In this document: positions 1 through 9,541 of the stretch, one piece after another | Numbering within the stretch: position 1 is the stretch's first letter | Layout: every line of letters starts with the position of its first letter | Assembly (NCBI GenBank): GCA_019635015.1 | Contig: JAHCAG010000015.1 | Span: forward strand, 16,850-80,849 | Reading direction: 5' to 3' | From: Burkholderiales bacterium | GTDB lineage: Bacteria > Pseudomonadota > Gammaproteobacteria > Burkholderiales > SG8-41 | DNA: 64,000 nucleotides | Made by a program: the position numbers and the translations under genes | The notes under the pieces: generated by a model | What the model saw: the letters and a program-made list of their open reading frames with translations, nothing else | Databases searched by the model: none | What the model was told of the DNA's origin: nothing

Positions 1-248
1 TTGACGTTGTTGGCATTGCCGATGACGTCGAAGCCGGCAATCTGCAGCGCGCGGCCGGCAGCCGGCGCGGCATAGAATCCTTCGTCAGCCGCGGACCGGG
101 CTGTGGCTGGATCGTACAAGCAGCATTCCAGGTTGCCGAAACGCAGGTCTGCTTCGCGCAGTGCATCAAGCACCCGGTTGAAGGGCAGTTGCGGGTCGGC
201 GACATGCATCAGATTGATGTCACCGGTAAACAGCAGTTTGCGGGTCAA
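1..248 (-). CDS. CapA-family (PGA_cap) metallophosphatase-like protein, N-terminal fragment
   Basis: The minus strand reads from a TTG codon at 248-246 through the left edge of the window, about 82 codons, so the C-terminus is missing. The product begins LTRKLLFTGDINLM and continues through FGNLECCLYD to GFDVIGNANN. The GDINLM, NLE and ANN blocks match the start of the CapA / poly-gamma-glutamate synthesis family, a calcineurin-like metallophosphatase fold in which these Asp and Asn residues bind metal. An AGGAG ribosome-binding site lies 8 bases before the TTG, which decides this start. The substrate cannot be told from the fragment. It is transcribed away from the candidate small RNA and sucC. 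Confidence 0.72.
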   Translation of the reverse strand, partial: MTRKLLFTGDINLMHVADPQLPFNRVLDALREADLRFGNLECCLYDPATARSAADEGFYAAPAAGRALQIAGFDVIGNANNV

Positions 249-448
249 GGCGGAGGCTCCTGCGCCTGGGGCGCGACGGTGGACAAGCACGTTATTCTTC
301 AGTACCTGCGATGTTTAGTGGCTGTCGAATCCGCGTTGTGGAGCCGGTAGTGTGGAACAAGTCACGGACGCTGCATTACGCCAGGCTTCGATTTAGTATT
401 TCTCAGTGTCCTTGCAAAAAAGTATATATTGCGGGGCAGCAAAATTGC

Positions 449-476
449 TTGACTTGGGCGAATGTACTGGCAAAAT
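449..476 (+). promoter_or_regulatory. candidate sigma-70 promoter for a small RNA
   Basis: TTGACT (449-454) and CAAAAT (471-476) are separated by 16 bases, a fair -35/-10 pair. The predicted start is near 483. It points at a short non-coding stretch that ends in a strong terminator. No convincing ORF with a ribosome-binding site follows. Confidence 0.5.
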
Positions 477-482
477 GGGAAC

Positions 483-579
483 CGTGTTGGGTGTCTTCTA
501 CAGACATCGGCACATATCCTCCAAAACCTCCTCCTTTGGTGGAACTTCAGCGCAACCCCCCGGGGTTGCGCTTTTTTTT
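483..579 (+). ncRNA. candidate ~97-nt small RNA with a CCUCCUCC loop
   Basis: This segment lies between a candidate promoter (449-476) and an intrinsic terminator (550-579). It folds into three consecutive hairpins. The first is TGTCT/AGACA (492-496 with 502-506). The second (517-543) has arms TCC-T-CCAAA and TTTGG-T-GGA and a loop ACCTCCTCC (526-534). The third is the terminator. The loop exposes an anti-Shine-Dalgarno sequence. Alphaproteobacterial CcsR/cuckoo RNAs also carry repeated CCUCCUCCC loops, so a translational role is possible, but homology is not claimed. Expression is inferred from promoter, structure and terminator only. Confidence 0.5.
550..579 (+). terminator. intrinsic terminator of the candidate small RNA
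   Basis: GCGCAACCCC (550-559) and GGGGTTGCGC (562-571) are perfect complements, followed by T8 (572-579). The two-base gap means the innermost pairs must open to form the loop. It is oriented for plus-strand transcription, with no annotated gene upstream on that strand except the candidate small RNA. Confidence 0.85.
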
Positions 580-580
580 G

Positions 581-613
581 CCGCCATTATGCTGCAAGGC
601 AGCATAATGGCGG
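581..613. repeat. perfect 15-bp inverted repeat after the terminator
   Basis: CCGCCATTATGCTGC (581-595), AAG, then its exact reverse complement (599-613). It starts two bases after the T-run of the preceding terminator. It has no T-run of its own on either strand, so it is not an ordinary terminator. It may be a small palindromic repeat or a second RNA hairpin. From 614 to 896 nothing else was recognised. Confidence 0.8.
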
Positions 614-896
614 GATGACTTCAGTCTGCCTGTTTTTCAATCAATCGAATGAATTCTTTCCCGGGGCAGCCTGGCCGTGGCTCCGGCCCCGGTTTTGCGG
701 GGTGCGGACAGCAGCGGACGATGGTCGCTGTGGCGAGACCCGGGTAGGGCGTTTGATATACTCGCACGCAGTAACTTCTGGCGGTTCGCCACGGTCAACA
801 GCACCCGTCGTCCGGACGGGATCTGCGCGATGCAACTCCCGGATCCGCCTGATGCCCCGGTGTGCCGGAATCGCGTTTCACCCAATCGTGAGTTTA

Positions 897-939
897 TTGA
901 CTGCGGTCAAGGCTGCTGCGGAGTTCGCTGTAATAGATT
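897..939 (+). promoter_or_regulatory. FNR/CRP-type operator and promoter of sucCD-fdh-fhs
   Basis: TTGAC-TGCG-GTCAA (897-910) is a perfect 5-4-5 palindrome of the FNR type. The same 17 bases (897-913) recur in front of frc at 17028-17044. A -10-like TAGATT lies at 934-939, which places the palindrome centre near -42, the geometry of a class II activator site. A second possible -10, TGTAAT (929-934), is closer than in the other three copies of the site. Confidence 0.65.
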
Positions 940-991
940 GGCGTCCCTGCAGTGCCCGGTGACGCTGTTCATTCATCACGCGGAACTACAA

Positions 992-2161
992 ATGAAAATC
1001 CACGAATATCAGGCAAAAGAAATCCTGCGCAAGTATGGCGTGACCACGCCGCGCGGCATCCCGTGTTTCACGGTGGATGAAGCGGTCAGCGCGGCGTCCA
1101 AGCTCGGCGGCAACGTCTGGGTGGTCAAGGCGCAGATCCATGCCGGCGGCCGCGGCAAGGGCGGTGGCGTCAAAGTCGCCAAGTCGCCGGCCGATGTGAA
1201 GGCGCACGCGTCGGCGATCCTCGGCATGCAGCTGAAAACACACCAGACCGGGCCCGAAGGGCAGAAGGTGAGGCGCCTGCTGGTCGAAGAGGGTGCGGAC
1301 ATCCGGAAGGAACTGTATGTCGGGCTGGTCATCGACCGCGGCACCCAGCGTGCGGTGCTGATGGCTTCAAGCGAAGGCGGCATGGACATCGAGGAAGTTG
1401 CCGAACACACGCCGGAAAAAATCCACAAGGTCGTCATCGATCCGGTGAAAGGCCTGGCCGATGCCGATGCCGATGATGTGGCCCGCAAGATCGGCGTGCC
1501 CGATGCTTCGGTGCCCCAGGCGCGTGCGATCCTGCAGGCGCTGTACAAGGCCTTTGACGACACTGACGCTTCACTCGCCGAAATCAACCCGATGATACTC
1601 ACGGGCGACGGCAAGGTCGTCGCGCTTGATGCGAAGATCGATTTCGACAACAACGCCCTGTTCCGTCATCCCGAGCTTGTCGCGCTGCGTGATCTGGACG
1701 AGGAAGACCCCGCCGAAGTCGAGGCTTCGAAACACGATCTCAATTACATCCAGCTCGACGGCAACATCGGTTGCCTGGTCAATGGTGCCGGACTGGCCAT
1801 GGCCTCGATGGACATCATCAAGCTCTACGGCGGCAGTCCTGCCAATTTTCTGGACGTCGGCGGCAGCGCGACCGCGGAGAAAGTCACCGAAGCGTTCAAG
1901 ATCATGCTGCGCAACCCGCAGCTGAAAGCGATCCTGGTCAACATCTTCGGGGGCATCATGAAATGCGACGTGATTGCCCAGGGTGTGGTTGCTGCTGCGC
2001 GCCAGGTCAGCCTCGGCGTGCCGCTGGTGGTGCGCCTCGAAGGCACGAATGTCGAGCTTGGCAAAAAAATCCTTGCTGAATCGGGATTGCCGATCATTTC
2101 CGCGAACAACATGGCTGACGCTGCGCAGAAAGTGGTCGCCGCAGCGAAGGGGAAAAACTGA
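992..2161 (+). CDS. sucC: succinate-CoA ligase, beta subunit
   Basis: The 389-residue product, close to the 388 of E. coli, is the nucleotide- and CoA-binding subunit of succinyl-CoA synthetase, which interconverts succinyl-CoA and succinate with nucleotide phosphorylation in the TCA cycle. It opens [17 protein letters not shown], carries the ATP-grasp loop GGRGKGGG (about 52-59) and ends with the ligase core including ANFLDVGG and LVNIFGGI. The reading frame is open 105 codons further upstream, but family alignment and GGA before the ATG at 992 support this start. It overlaps sucD by one base. Malate thiokinase MtkA is a related alternative; the sequence looks more like betaproteobacterial SucC. 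The neighbouring formate and oxalate genes suggest it also balances CoA esters. Confidence 0.93.
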   Translation: MKIHEYQAKEILRKYGVTTPRGIPCFTVDEAVSAASKLGGNVWVVKAQIHAGGRGKGGGVKVAKSPADVKAHASAILGMQLKTHQTGPEGQKVRRLLVEEGADIRKELYVGLVIDRGTQRAVLMASSEGGMDIEEVAEHTPEKIHKVVIDPVKGLADADADDVARKIGVPDASVPQARAILQALYKAFDDTDASLAEINPMILTGDGKVVALDAKIDFDNNALFRHPELVALRDLDEEDPAEVEASKHDLNYIQLDGNIGCLVNGAGLAMASMDIIKLYGGSPANFLDVGGSATAEKVTEAFKIMLRNPQLKAILVNIFGGIMKCDVIAQGVVAAARQVSLGVPLVVRLEGTNVELGKKILAESGLPIISANNMADAAQKVVAAAKGKN

Positions 2162-3045
2162 TGTCCATCCTGATCGACAAGAATTCCCGGGTGATGACCC
2201 AGGGCATCACCGGCAAGACCGGGATGTTCCATACCAAAACCGGCAAGGAATACGCCAACGGCAAGAATTGTTATGTCGCCGGCGTGACGCCGAAAAAAGG
2301 CGGCCAGAGCTACGAGGGCATTCCGATTTTCAATTCGGTGCGTGAGGCGAAAGACGCGACGGGCGCCAATGTATCCGTGATCTACGTGCCGCCGCCCTTT
2401 GCTGCGGCTGCAATCGAGGAAGCGGTGGATGCGCAGCTTGAACTGGTGATCTGCATCACCGAAGGCATTCCCGTACGCGACATGGTGCGCCTCAAATACA
2501 AGATGGAGCAGAACAGGAGCAAAACCCTGTTGATCGGACCGAACTGCCCCGGCGTGATCACGCCTGATGAAATCAAGATCGGCATCATGCCCGGCCACAT
2601 CCACAAGAAGGGCCCGATCGGCGTGGTGTCGCGCTCGGGTACGCTGACCTACGAGGCGGTCGGCCAGTTGATGGAAATCGGTCTGGGCCAGTCGTCCTGC
2701 GTCGGCATCGGTGGCGACCCGGTCAACGGCCTCAAGCATATCGATGTCATGAAGATGTTCAACGATGACCCGCAGACCGAGGCGGTGATCATGGTCGGCG
2801 AAATCGGCGGATCCAACGAGGAAGAATGCGCGCGCTGGGTAAAGGCCAACATGAAGAAGCCGGTGGTCGGTTTCATCGCCGGCGTTACCGCGCCGCCCGG
2901 CAAACGCATGGGCCATGCCGGCGCGATCATATCGGGCGGCAAGGGCACGGCCGACGAGAAGCTCGCGGTGATGGAGGAATGCGGTATCCGCACCACGAAG
3001 AATCCGGCGGAAATGGGCAAGTTGCTGAAGTCGGTGCTCAAGTAA
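2161..3045 (+). CDS. sucD: succinate-CoA ligase, alpha subunit
   Basis: The 294-residue partner of SucC carries the active-site histidine that is transiently phosphorylated, seen here in [10 protein letters not shown] (His near 252). The N-terminal Rossmann CoA-binding domain includes [13 protein letters not shown] and the middle contains GPNCPGVI. Its ATG at 2161 overlaps the sucC stop (TGATG), so the two are translationally coupled. The formate dehydrogenase genes follow 52 bases later on the same strand with no terminator between them, so sucCD and fdh are probably one transcript. Confidence 0.95.
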   Translation: MSILIDKNSRVMTQGITGKTGMFHTKTGKEYANGKNCYVAGVTPKKGGQSYEGIPIFNSVREAKDATGANVSVIYVPPPFAAAAIEEAVDAQLELVICITEGIPVRDMVRLKYKMEQNRSKTLLIGPNCPGVITPDEIKIGIMPGHIHKKGPIGVVSRSGTLTYEAVGQLMEIGLGQSSCVGIGGDPVNGLKHIDVMKMFNDDPQTEAVIMVGEIGGSNEEECARWVKANMKKPVVGFIAGVTAPPGKRMGHAGAIISGGKGTADEKLAVMEECGIRTTKNPAEMGKLLKSVLK

Positions 3046-3097
3046 CCGGACGGACGGCCCCCGGGCCGCCGCAAGCATGGCCGGAGGAGGGATCATT

Positions 3098-4795
3098 TTG
3101 GAAGGTGGCATCGTAAAACGCGGCAAACGTTCCCGTGGCGCCCTCAAGGGGCGTGCGGCGGACGCGGGTGCTGTTGCGGACATTCAGGCGCTGCTCGATA
3201 GCGCGCAACGCAGTAGCGGCGTCGACCCGCGCCGCCGCGACCTGCTGATCGAGAACCTGCACCTGATCCAGGACCGCTACGGCCATATTTCCGCCGCGCA
3301 TATCGTTGCACTGGCGCGCGAGATGAAGCTGGCGATGACCGAGGTCTACGAAGTGGCGACCTTCTACCACCACTTCGACGTGGTGAAGGAAGGGCAGACG
3401 CCGCCGCCGGCCCTGACCGTGCGTGTCTGCGACTCGCTGTCCTGCGAACTTTCCGGAGCGAATTCGCTGATCGAAGGGCTCAAAAAAGCCCTGGGTGATG
3501 GCGTGCGGGTCATTCCGGCGCCCTGCGTCGGTCGTTGCGACCAGGCACCGGTGGCCGTGGTCGGGCAGAACCCGGTGGCCCAGGCCAGCGTGGACAAGGT
3601 CAAAGCGCTGGTGTCGGCGAGGAAAACTCAATGTGCTGTCGGCAAATACGTCAGCTACCCTGAATACCGTCGCAACGGCGGCTATGACCTTGCGATCGAA
3701 TGCCTCAACGGCAGCCGTGACGCCGAGTTGTTGATCAAGACCATGGAGAACTCGGGCCTGCGCGGTCTCGGCGGCGCGGGTTTTCCGGCCGGCCGCAAGT
3801 GGCGCATCGTGCGCGGCGAACAGGGCCCGCGGGTGATGGCGGTCAACATCGACGAGGGCGAGCCCGGCACGTTCAAGGATCGCCACTACCTCGAGCGCGA
3901 TCCGCACCGGTTCCTTGAAGGCGTGATCGTTGCCGCCTGGGCAGTGCAGATTTCCGAGGTCTACATCTACCTGCGCGACGAATACGCCGGCATCCGCGCG
4001 ATTCTCGAGAAGGAGATCAAGGCACTGCAGGCCGATCCGCCTTGCCCGCTGCCGCCGATCTTCCTGCGGCGCGGCGCGGGCGCCTATATCTGCGGCGAAG
4101 AGTCGGCGATGATTGAATCGATCGAGGGCAAGCGCGGCATGCCGCGCTTGCGCCCGCCGTACGTGGCCCAGGTCGGCCTGTTCGGATATCCGACGCTCGA
4201 GCACAATATGGAAACCCTGTACTGGGTGCGCGACATCATCCAGAAAGGCGCCGAGTGGTTCTCCGGCCACGGCCGCAACGGGCGCAAGGGACTGCGTTCG
4301 TTCTCCGTTTCCGGCCGTGTGCGGAAGCCGGGCGTGCATCTCGCGCCGGCGGGCATCACCGTGAAGGAACTGATCGACGAATACTGTGGCGGCATGCTGC
4401 CGGGCCATCGCTTCTACGGCTACCTGCCCGGCGGAGCATCAGGCGGCATCCTGCCGGCGTCGATGGGGGATATCCCGCTCGATTTCGACACGCTGAATCC
4501 CCATGGCTGTTTCATCGGTTCGGCGGCGGTGATCATCCTGTCAGACCGGGATCAGGCCCGAACCGCCGCCGGCAATGTGATGAAGTTCTTCGCCGAGGAG
4601 TCTTGCGGCCAATGCACACCCTGCCGCGTCGGTACGGCGAAGGCCCTGCAACTGATGGATGCGCCGAAATGGGATCGCGGCCTGCTCGAGGAACTGTCGG
4701 GAGCGATGGCCGATGCGTCGATCTGCGGCCTGGGCCAGGCGGCGCCGAACCCGATCCGCACCGTCATGAAATATTTCCCCAAGGAAGTCGAGTAG
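3098..4795 (+). CDS. NAD-dependent formate dehydrogenase, fused diaphorase (beta) subunit
   Basis: This protein joins a NuoE-like thioredoxin-fold [2Fe-2S] domain (about residues 20-165; cysteines in CDSLSCE and APCVGRCD) to a NuoF-like domain that binds FMN, NAD and a [4Fe-4S] cluster (GLRGLGGAGFPAGRKW, AYICGEES, ESCGQCTPCRVG). It passes electrons from the catalytic subunit to NAD. The fused layout and length match Methylorubrum extorquens Fdh1B, the beta subunit of a tungsten enzyme. An ATG at 3077 has no ribosome-binding site, whereas GGAGGAGGG at 3083-3091 sits 6 bases before TTG 3098, so TTG is preferred (565 residues). The catalytic subunit follows 37 bases downstream. Confidence 0.92.
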   Translation: MEGGIVKRGKRSRGALKGRAADAGAVADIQALLDSAQRSSGVDPRRRDLLIENLHLIQDRYGHISAAHIVALAREMKLAMTEVYEVATFYHHFDVVKEGQTPPPALTVRVCDSLSCELSGANSLIEGLKKALGDGVRVIPAPCVGRCDQAPVAVVGQNPVAQASVDKVKALVSARKTQCAVGKYVSYPEYRRNGGYDLAIECLNGSRDAELLIKTMENSGLRGLGGAGFPAGRKWRIVRGEQGPRVMAVNIDEGEPGTFKDRHYLERDPHRFLEGVIVAAWAVQISEVYIYLRDEYAGIRAILEKEIKALQADPPCPLPPIFLRRGAGAYICGEESAMIESIEGKRGMPRLRPPYVAQVGLFGYPTLEHNMETLYWVRDIIQKGAEWFSGHGRNGRKGLRSFSVSGRVRKPGVHLAPAGITVKELIDEYCGGMLPGHRFYGYLPGGASGGILPASMGDIPLDFDTLNPHGCFIGSAAVIILSDRDQARTAAGNVMKFFAEESCGQCTPCRVGTAKALQLMDAPKWDRGLLEELSGAMADASICGLGQAAPNPIRTVMKYFPKEVE

Positions 4796-4832
4796 TGCGG
4801 GCGGCCGGCCGCACCGCACCGGAGGCACAGCG

Positions 4833-7643
4833 ATGACAGCAATGAGCAAGGACGAACTCGCCGCGATGCCGGTCGAGTTCAAACTGAACGGCAGCAACGT
4901 CGTCGCCGAAGCGGGTGAAACCATCATCCAGGCGGCAAAGCGCCACGGCGTCGAGATTCCCCACCTCTGCTACAAGGAAGGCATGCGGCCCGACGGCAAT
5001 TGCCGCGCCTGCGTGGTCGAGGTCAAGGGTGAACGCGTGCTGGCCGCTTCCTGCTGCCGCAACCCGTCGCCGGGCATGGAGGTCACCACCGACAGCCCGC
5101 GTGCGGTCGCCTCGCAGAAGATGGTGATGGAGTTGCTGCTCTCCGACATGCCCGAGCAGCGCCATACCCCGGACTCCGAACTTGACCACTGGGCGGGCAG
5201 GCTCAAGGTCGGCAAGCCGCGTTTCGCGAAGCGCAGCCAGCCGCAGTCCGACCTCTCGCATTACGGCATCGCCGTCAATCTTGATTCCTGCATCCAGTGC
5301 ACGCGTTGCGTGCGCGCCTGCCGCGAGGAGCAGGTCAACGATGTCATCGGTTATGCCTTCCGCGGCGAGCACTCGAAAATCGTGTTCGACCTCGATGACC
5401 CGATGGGTGATTCGACCTGCGTCGCCTGCGGCGAATGCGTGCAGGCCTGTCCCACCGGCGCCCTGATGCCGGCGCGGGAGGTTGGCCTGGTCAAGCCCGA
5501 CAGGCAGGTGCACTCGGTATGTCCGTACTGCGGTGTCGGCTGCCAGATGACCTACAACATCAAGGACAACAGGATACTTTACGTCGATGGCCGCGACGGC
5601 CCGTCTAACCACGGACGATTGTGCGTCAAGGGTCGTTACGGTTTCGATTACGCCCACCATCCGCAACGCCTGACCAAACCGCTGATCCGCAAACCCGGCG
5701 TGCCCAAACATGCCGATTTCGCGATGGATCCGGCCAATCCGCTGGAATATTTCCGCGAGGCCTCGTGGGAGGAGGCGCTGGACCTTGCAGCGGGCAAGCT
5801 GAAGGCGATCCGCAATCAGCACGGCAACAAGGCGCTGGCCGGCTTCGGTTCCGCCAAGGGCAGCAACGAGGAAGCCTACCTGTTCCAGAAGCTGGTGCGC
5901 ACCGGCTTCGGGTCCAACAACGTCGACCACTGCACGCGGCTGTGCCACGCTTCGAGCGTTGCCGCGCTGATGGAAGCCGTGAGTTCAGGCGCGGTGTCGA
6001 ACCAGGTCAATGACGTCGCCCGTGCCGAGGTGATTTTCCTGATCGGCGCCAACCCGCTGTCGAACCATCCGGTGGCGGCGACCTGGATCAAGAATGCGGT
6101 GAAGAACGGCGCCAGGCTGATTTATGCCGATCCGCGCCGCAACGAACTGGCGCGCCACGCCACCTATGCGCTGCAGTTCAAGCCGGACACCGACGTCGCG
6201 CTGCTCAACGCGATGATGCACGTCATTGTGCATGAGGGCCTGGTCGATGAGGATTTCATCAAGTCGCGCACCATTGGCTACGAGGACCTGAAGAAAAACG
6301 TCGAGGGTTACAGCCCTGAGGCGATGGCGCCTGTCTGCGGCATCCCTGCGGAAACCATCAGGGAAGTCGCGCGCCTGTATGCAACCTCAAAGGGCTCGAT
6401 GATCCTCTGGGGCATGGGCATCTCCCAGCACGTCCACGGCACCGACAACGCGCGCTGCCTGATCGCGTTGTGCCTGATGACCGGCCAGATCGGCAAGCCG
6501 GGCTCGGGCCTGCATCCGCTGCGCGGCCAGAATAACGTGCAGGGTGCATCAGACTCAGGTTTGATCCCGATGGTGTTTCCGGACTACCAGCGCGTCGACA
6601 ATCCGCAGGCGCTGGCGCGTTTTGAAAAGCTGTGGGGAACCAAGCTCGATCCCAAGCCCGGTCTGACCGTGGTCGAGATCGTGCATGCGATCCTCGACGG
6701 CGACATCCGCGGCATGTACGTGATGGGCGAGAACCCGGCGATGTCGGATCCGGATGCCAACCACGCACGCGAGGCGCTGGCGAAACTCGACTGGCTGGTG
6801 GTGCAGGAAATCTTCCTGACCGAAACCTGTTACTACGCCGACGTGATCCTGCCGGCGACCGCCTGGCCGGAGAAGGACGGCACGGTCACCAACACCGACC
6901 GCATGGTGCAACTGGGCCGCAAGGCGCTCGAAGCACCGGGTGAGGCCAAGCCCGATCTGTGGATCATCCAGGAACTGGCGCGCCGTCTCGGACTCGATTG
7001 GAACTACAACGGTCCCAAGGACGTGTTCAACGAGATGCGCAAGGCGATGAATTCGATCGCCGGCATTACCTGGGAGCGGCTGGAAGCCGAGAGTTCCGTC
7101 ACTTATCCCTGCGAGAAGGAAGGGGATCCCGGTCAACCTGTTGTTTTTATTGATAAATTCCCAACACCAACAGGGCGCGCCAAATTCGTGCCGGCGGATA
7201 TCATTCCGGCCAACGAGCGACCCGACCGTGAATTCCCCTTCGTGCTGATCACCGGTCGACAGCTTGAGCACTGGCACACCGGTGCAATGACCCGCCGTGC
7301 CGGAGTGCTCGATGCGATTGAGCCGGAACCGACGGTGTCGATGCATCCGCTGGACCTTGATGCGCTGGGTGCAAAAGGAGGCGATGTGCTGACTGTCGAA
7401 TCGCGTCGCGGCATCATTTCCCTGTATGCCCGTCCCGATGACGGCACGCCGCGCGGCGCGGTGTTCATCCCGTTCTGTTTTTACGAGGCGGCGGCCAACC
7501 TGCTGACCAATGCCGCGCTGGATCCGTTCGGCAAGATCCCCGAGTTCAAGTACTGCGCGGTCAAGGTGACCAAGGGCGGCGAACTGATGCCGCGTTCGAG
7601 CTACGGCGGCGGGCAGGTATTGGCAAAAGTCGCAAAAGTCTAG
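4833..7643 (+). CDS. NAD-dependent formate dehydrogenase, catalytic (alpha) subunit
   Basis: The 936-residue product oxidises formate to CO2 at a bis-pyranopterin Mo or W site. The N-terminus is NuoG-like: [2Fe-2S] ligands C46, C57, C60 and C74, then ferredoxin cysteines in [11 protein letters not shown] and [14 protein letters not shown], then CPYCGVGCQ at the start of the molybdopterin domain. In the block CTRLCHASS, Cys371 followed by His372 is the expected metal ligand, so this is a cysteine and not a selenocysteine enzyme. GGAGG lies 7 bases before ATG 4833. Metal choice (Mo or W) cannot be read from sequence. No fdhD-type chaperone gene is in this window. The formate arises from oxalate via frc/oxc, or from elsewhere. 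Confidence 0.95.
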   Translation: MTAMSKDELAAMPVEFKLNGSNVVAEAGETIIQAAKRHGVEIPHLCYKEGMRPDGNCRACVVEVKGERVLAASCCRNPSPGMEVTTDSPRAVASQKMVMELLLSDMPEQRHTPDSELDHWAGRLKVGKPRFAKRSQPQSDLSHYGIAVNLDSCIQCTRCVRACREEQVNDVIGYAFRGEHSKIVFDLDDPMGDSTCVACGECVQACPTGALMPAREVGLVKPDRQVHSVCPYCGVGCQMTYNIKDNRILYVDGRDGPSNHGRLCVKGRYGFDYAHHPQRLTKPLIRKPGVPKHADFAMDPANPLEYFREASWEEALDLAAGKLKAIRNQHGNKALAGFGSAKGSNEEAYLFQKLVRTGFGSNNVDHCTRLCHASSVAALMEAVSSGAVSNQVNDVARAEVIFLIGANPLSNHPVAATWIKNAVKNGARLIYADPRRNELARHATYALQFKPDTDVALLNAMMHVIVHEGLVDEDFIKSRTIGYEDLKKNVEGYSPEAMAPVCGIPAETIREVARLYATSKGSMILWGMGISQHVHGTDNARCLIALCLMTGQIGKPGSGLHPLRGQNNVQGASDSGLIPMVFPDYQRVDNPQALARFEKLWGTKLDPKPGLTVVEIVHAILDGDIRGMYVMGENPAMSDPDANHAREALAKLDWLVVQEIFLTETCYYADVILPATAWPEKDGTVTNTDRMVQLGRKALEAPGEAKPDLWIIQELARRLGLDWNYNGPKDVFNEMRKAMNSIAGITWERLEAESSVTYPCEKEGDPGQPVVFIDKFPTPTGRAKFVPADIIPANERPDREFPFVLITGRQLEHWHTGAMTRRAGVLDAIEPEPTVSMHPLDLDALGAKGGDVLTVESRRGIISLYARPDDGTPRGAVFIPFCFYEAAANLLTNAALDPFGKIPEFKYCAVKVTKGGELMPRSSYGGGQVLAKVAKV

Positions 7644-7711
7644 AACCAGCCGGTAAACCAGTGTGCCCGCGCGACGGGCGCCGAATCATTCACGTTCAGG
7701 AGAGGAGCATC

Positions 7712-9385
7712 ATGGCACTGTCGGACATCGAAATCGCCCAGGCTGCAAAAATGGAGCGCGTCACCAAGATTGCGCAGAAGCTGGGCATCCCGGAAGATCA
7801 CCTGGTGCCCTATGGCCACTACAAGGCGAAGGTGTCGCTGGAATACGTCGACAGCCTGAAGGACAAGAAGGACGGCAAGCTGATCCTGGTCACCGCGATC
7901 AGCCCGACGCCTGCGGGCGAGGGCAAGACGACCACCACGGTTGGCCTCGGCGACGCGCTGAACCACATCGGCAAGAAGGCGATGATCTGCCTGCGCGAGC
8001 CCTCGCTCGGTCCCGTGTTCGGCGTCAAGGGCGGCGCAGCCGGCGGCGGTTATGCCCAGGTGGTGCCGATGGAGGACATCAACCTGCACTTTACCGGCGA
8101 CTTCGGCGCGATCGCGCTGGCGAACAACCTGCTGTCGGCGATGATCGACAACCACATCTCGCACGGCAACGAGCTCGGCATTGACCCGCGGCGCATCACC
8201 TGGAAACGGGTGATGGACATGAACGACCGCGCGCTGCGCGACATCGTCGTGTCGCTGGGCGGGACCGCCAACGGTTATCCCCGCGAAGACGGCTTCGACA
8301 TCGTCGTCGCTTCCGAAGTGATGGCGATATTCTGCCTCGCCACCTCGCTGAAGGACCTGAAGGAGCGCCTCGGCAACATCGTCTTCGGCTACACCCGCGA
8401 CAACAAGCCGCTGCGCGCGCGCGACCTCAAGGCACACGGCGCAATGACCGTGCTGCTGAAGGACCAACTGGCGCCGAACCTGGTGCAGACGCTCGAGAAC
8501 AATGCCGCCTTCATCCACGGCGGTCCTTTTGCCAACATCGCCCACGGCTGCAATTCGGTGATCGCGACCAAGGCTGCGCTGAAGCTGGTCGATTACGTGG
8601 TGACCGAAGCCGGCTTCGGCGCAGACCTCGGAGCCGAGAAGTTCCTCGACATCAAGTGCCGCAAGGCGGGCCTCAAGCCTGCCGCGGCGGTGGTCGTCGC
8701 AACCGTGCGCGCGCTGAAACACCACGGCGGCGTCGGCAAGGAGGATCTCAACAAGGAAAATCTGGCCGCGCTGGAAAAAGGCATGGTCAATCTCGAACGC
8801 CATGTCAACAACGTCAAAAATGTCTACGGCATTCCCTGCGTCGTATCGGTGAACCGTTTCACGGCCGACACCAAGGCGGAAATGGATCTGCTTACGGACC
8901 GCATCACCAAGCTTGGTGCACGCGTTGTTGTCGCCAATCACTGGGGCGAAGGCGGCAAGGGCGCGGCGGATCTGGCCAAGATCGTGGTCGAGCTGTGCGA
9001 ACAGAAATCAAGCCCGACCTTCGTCTATGAAGACAGTGATCCGCTGTGGGAGAAAATGAAGAAGATTGCCACCAAGGTGTACGGCGCCGCCGACATAACC
9101 GCGGATTCCAAGGTGCGCAACCGCATCAAGGAACTGCAGGAGGGCGGATACGGCCATTACCCGGTGTGCGTGGCGAAGACCCAGTCCTCGTTCTCGACCG
9201 ATGCCGGCGTGCGGGGGGCGCCCAGCGGGCATGTGGTGAACGTGCGTGAAGTTCGGCTTGCCGCGGGCGCGGAGTTCGTGGTGATGATCTGCGGCGACAT
9301 CATGACCATGCCGGGGCTGCCAAAGGTTCCCTCGTCGGAGCGCATCGACCTGACCGATGACGGCAAGGTGGTCGGCCTGTTCTGA
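7712..9385 (+). CDS. fhs: formate-tetrahydrofolate ligase
   Basis: The 557-residue enzyme makes 10-formyl-tetrahydrofolate from formate, ATP and tetrahydrofolate, the entry of formate into C1 metabolism. The nucleotide loop [14 protein letters not shown] lies at about residues 66-79, followed by [20 protein letters not shown] and the family block [14 protein letters not shown]. Length is normal (about 555-560). The longer frame from 7661 is not used: AGGAGAGGAG at 7698-7707 precedes ATG 7712. It follows the formate dehydrogenase by 68 bases, so formate can be split between oxidation (energy) and assimilation. It probably ends the sucCD-fdh-fhs transcript, as the next gene has its own promoter. 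Confidence 0.96.
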   Translation: MALSDIEIAQAAKMERVTKIAQKLGIPEDHLVPYGHYKAKVSLEYVDSLKDKKDGKLILVTAISPTPAGEGKTTTTVGLGDALNHIGKKAMICLREPSLGPVFGVKGGAAGGGYAQVVPMEDINLHFTGDFGAIALANNLLSAMIDNHISHGNELGIDPRRITWKRVMDMNDRALRDIVVSLGGTANGYPREDGFDIVVASEVMAIFCLATSLKDLKERLGNIVFGYTRDNKPLRARDLKAHGAMTVLLKDQLAPNLVQTLENNAAFIHGGPFANIAHGCNSVIATKAALKLVDYVVTEAGFGADLGAEKFLDIKCRKAGLKPAAAVVVATVRALKHHGGVGKEDLNKENLAALEKGMVNLERHVNNVKNVYGIPCVVSVNRFTADTKAEMDLLTDRITKLGARVVVANHWGEGGKGAADLAKIVVELCEQKSSPTFVYEDSDPLWEKMKKIATKVYGAADITADSKVRNRIKELQEGGYGHYPVCVAKTQSSFSTDAGVRGAPSGHVVNVREVRLAAGAEFVVMICGDIMTMPGLPKVPSSERIDLTDDGKVVGLF

Positions 9386-9392
9386 TTGTTTG

Positions 9393-9541
9393 TATAATCC
9401 GGGGCGGGTGCGATGGTCCGATCAACAAGGATCAGGCATTGCCCCGGTTTCCGCGCGGAAAGTCGTTCCGGGCGGGCCAGGGTTTAAAAGGGCGGGATAC
9501 ACGCCCGGGGTCAATCTTTTCCAACTGCGTGGACAAATCAT
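9393..9541 (+). promoter_or_regulatory. promoter and structured leader upstream of the TerC-family gene
   Basis: A consensus TATAAT lies at 9393-9398. The about 135-nt leader that follows is dense in inverted repeats: CCGGGGC (9399-9405) with GCCCCGG (9441-9447), the 14-bp palindrome TTTCCGCGCGGAAA (9448-9461), and CCGGGCG (9468-9474) with CGCCCGG, or alternatively GGGCG (9490-9494) with CGCCC (9502-9506). TerC-type genes are often under the manganese-sensing yybP-ykoY riboswitch. I could not match that consensus by eye, so riboswitch identity is open. Confidence 0.5.

Noticed and set aside
897..934. TGTAAT (929-934) as the sucC -10
   Set aside because: Its distance to the operator (25.5 bases) is out of line with the other three promoters; TAGATT (934-939) fits the shared spacing, though the matter is not settled.
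311..962. Short plus-strand open frames in the capA-sucC gap
   Set aside because: Overlapping frames with no Shine-Dalgarno; the terminator and candidate small RNA explain the region better.
677..991. 105-codon N-terminal extension of sucC
   Set aside because: SucC proteins start MKIHEYQ; the extension covers the operator and promoter region and has no homology.
992..3045. sucCD as malate thiokinase mtkAB of the serine cycle
   Set aside because: Formate and THF genes nearby made this tempting, but the sequences resemble betaproteobacterial SucC/SucD and no other serine-cycle gene is present.
1825..3183. 452-codon minus-strand open frame across sucC/sucD
   Set aside because: It lies antisense to two well-supported genes, has a composition typical of a GC-rich shadow (many His/Arg) and no recognised motif.
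3038..4408. 456-codon minus-strand open frame opposite formate dehydrogenase beta
   Set aside because: Antisense shadow of a clear gene; no Shine-Dalgarno or family match.
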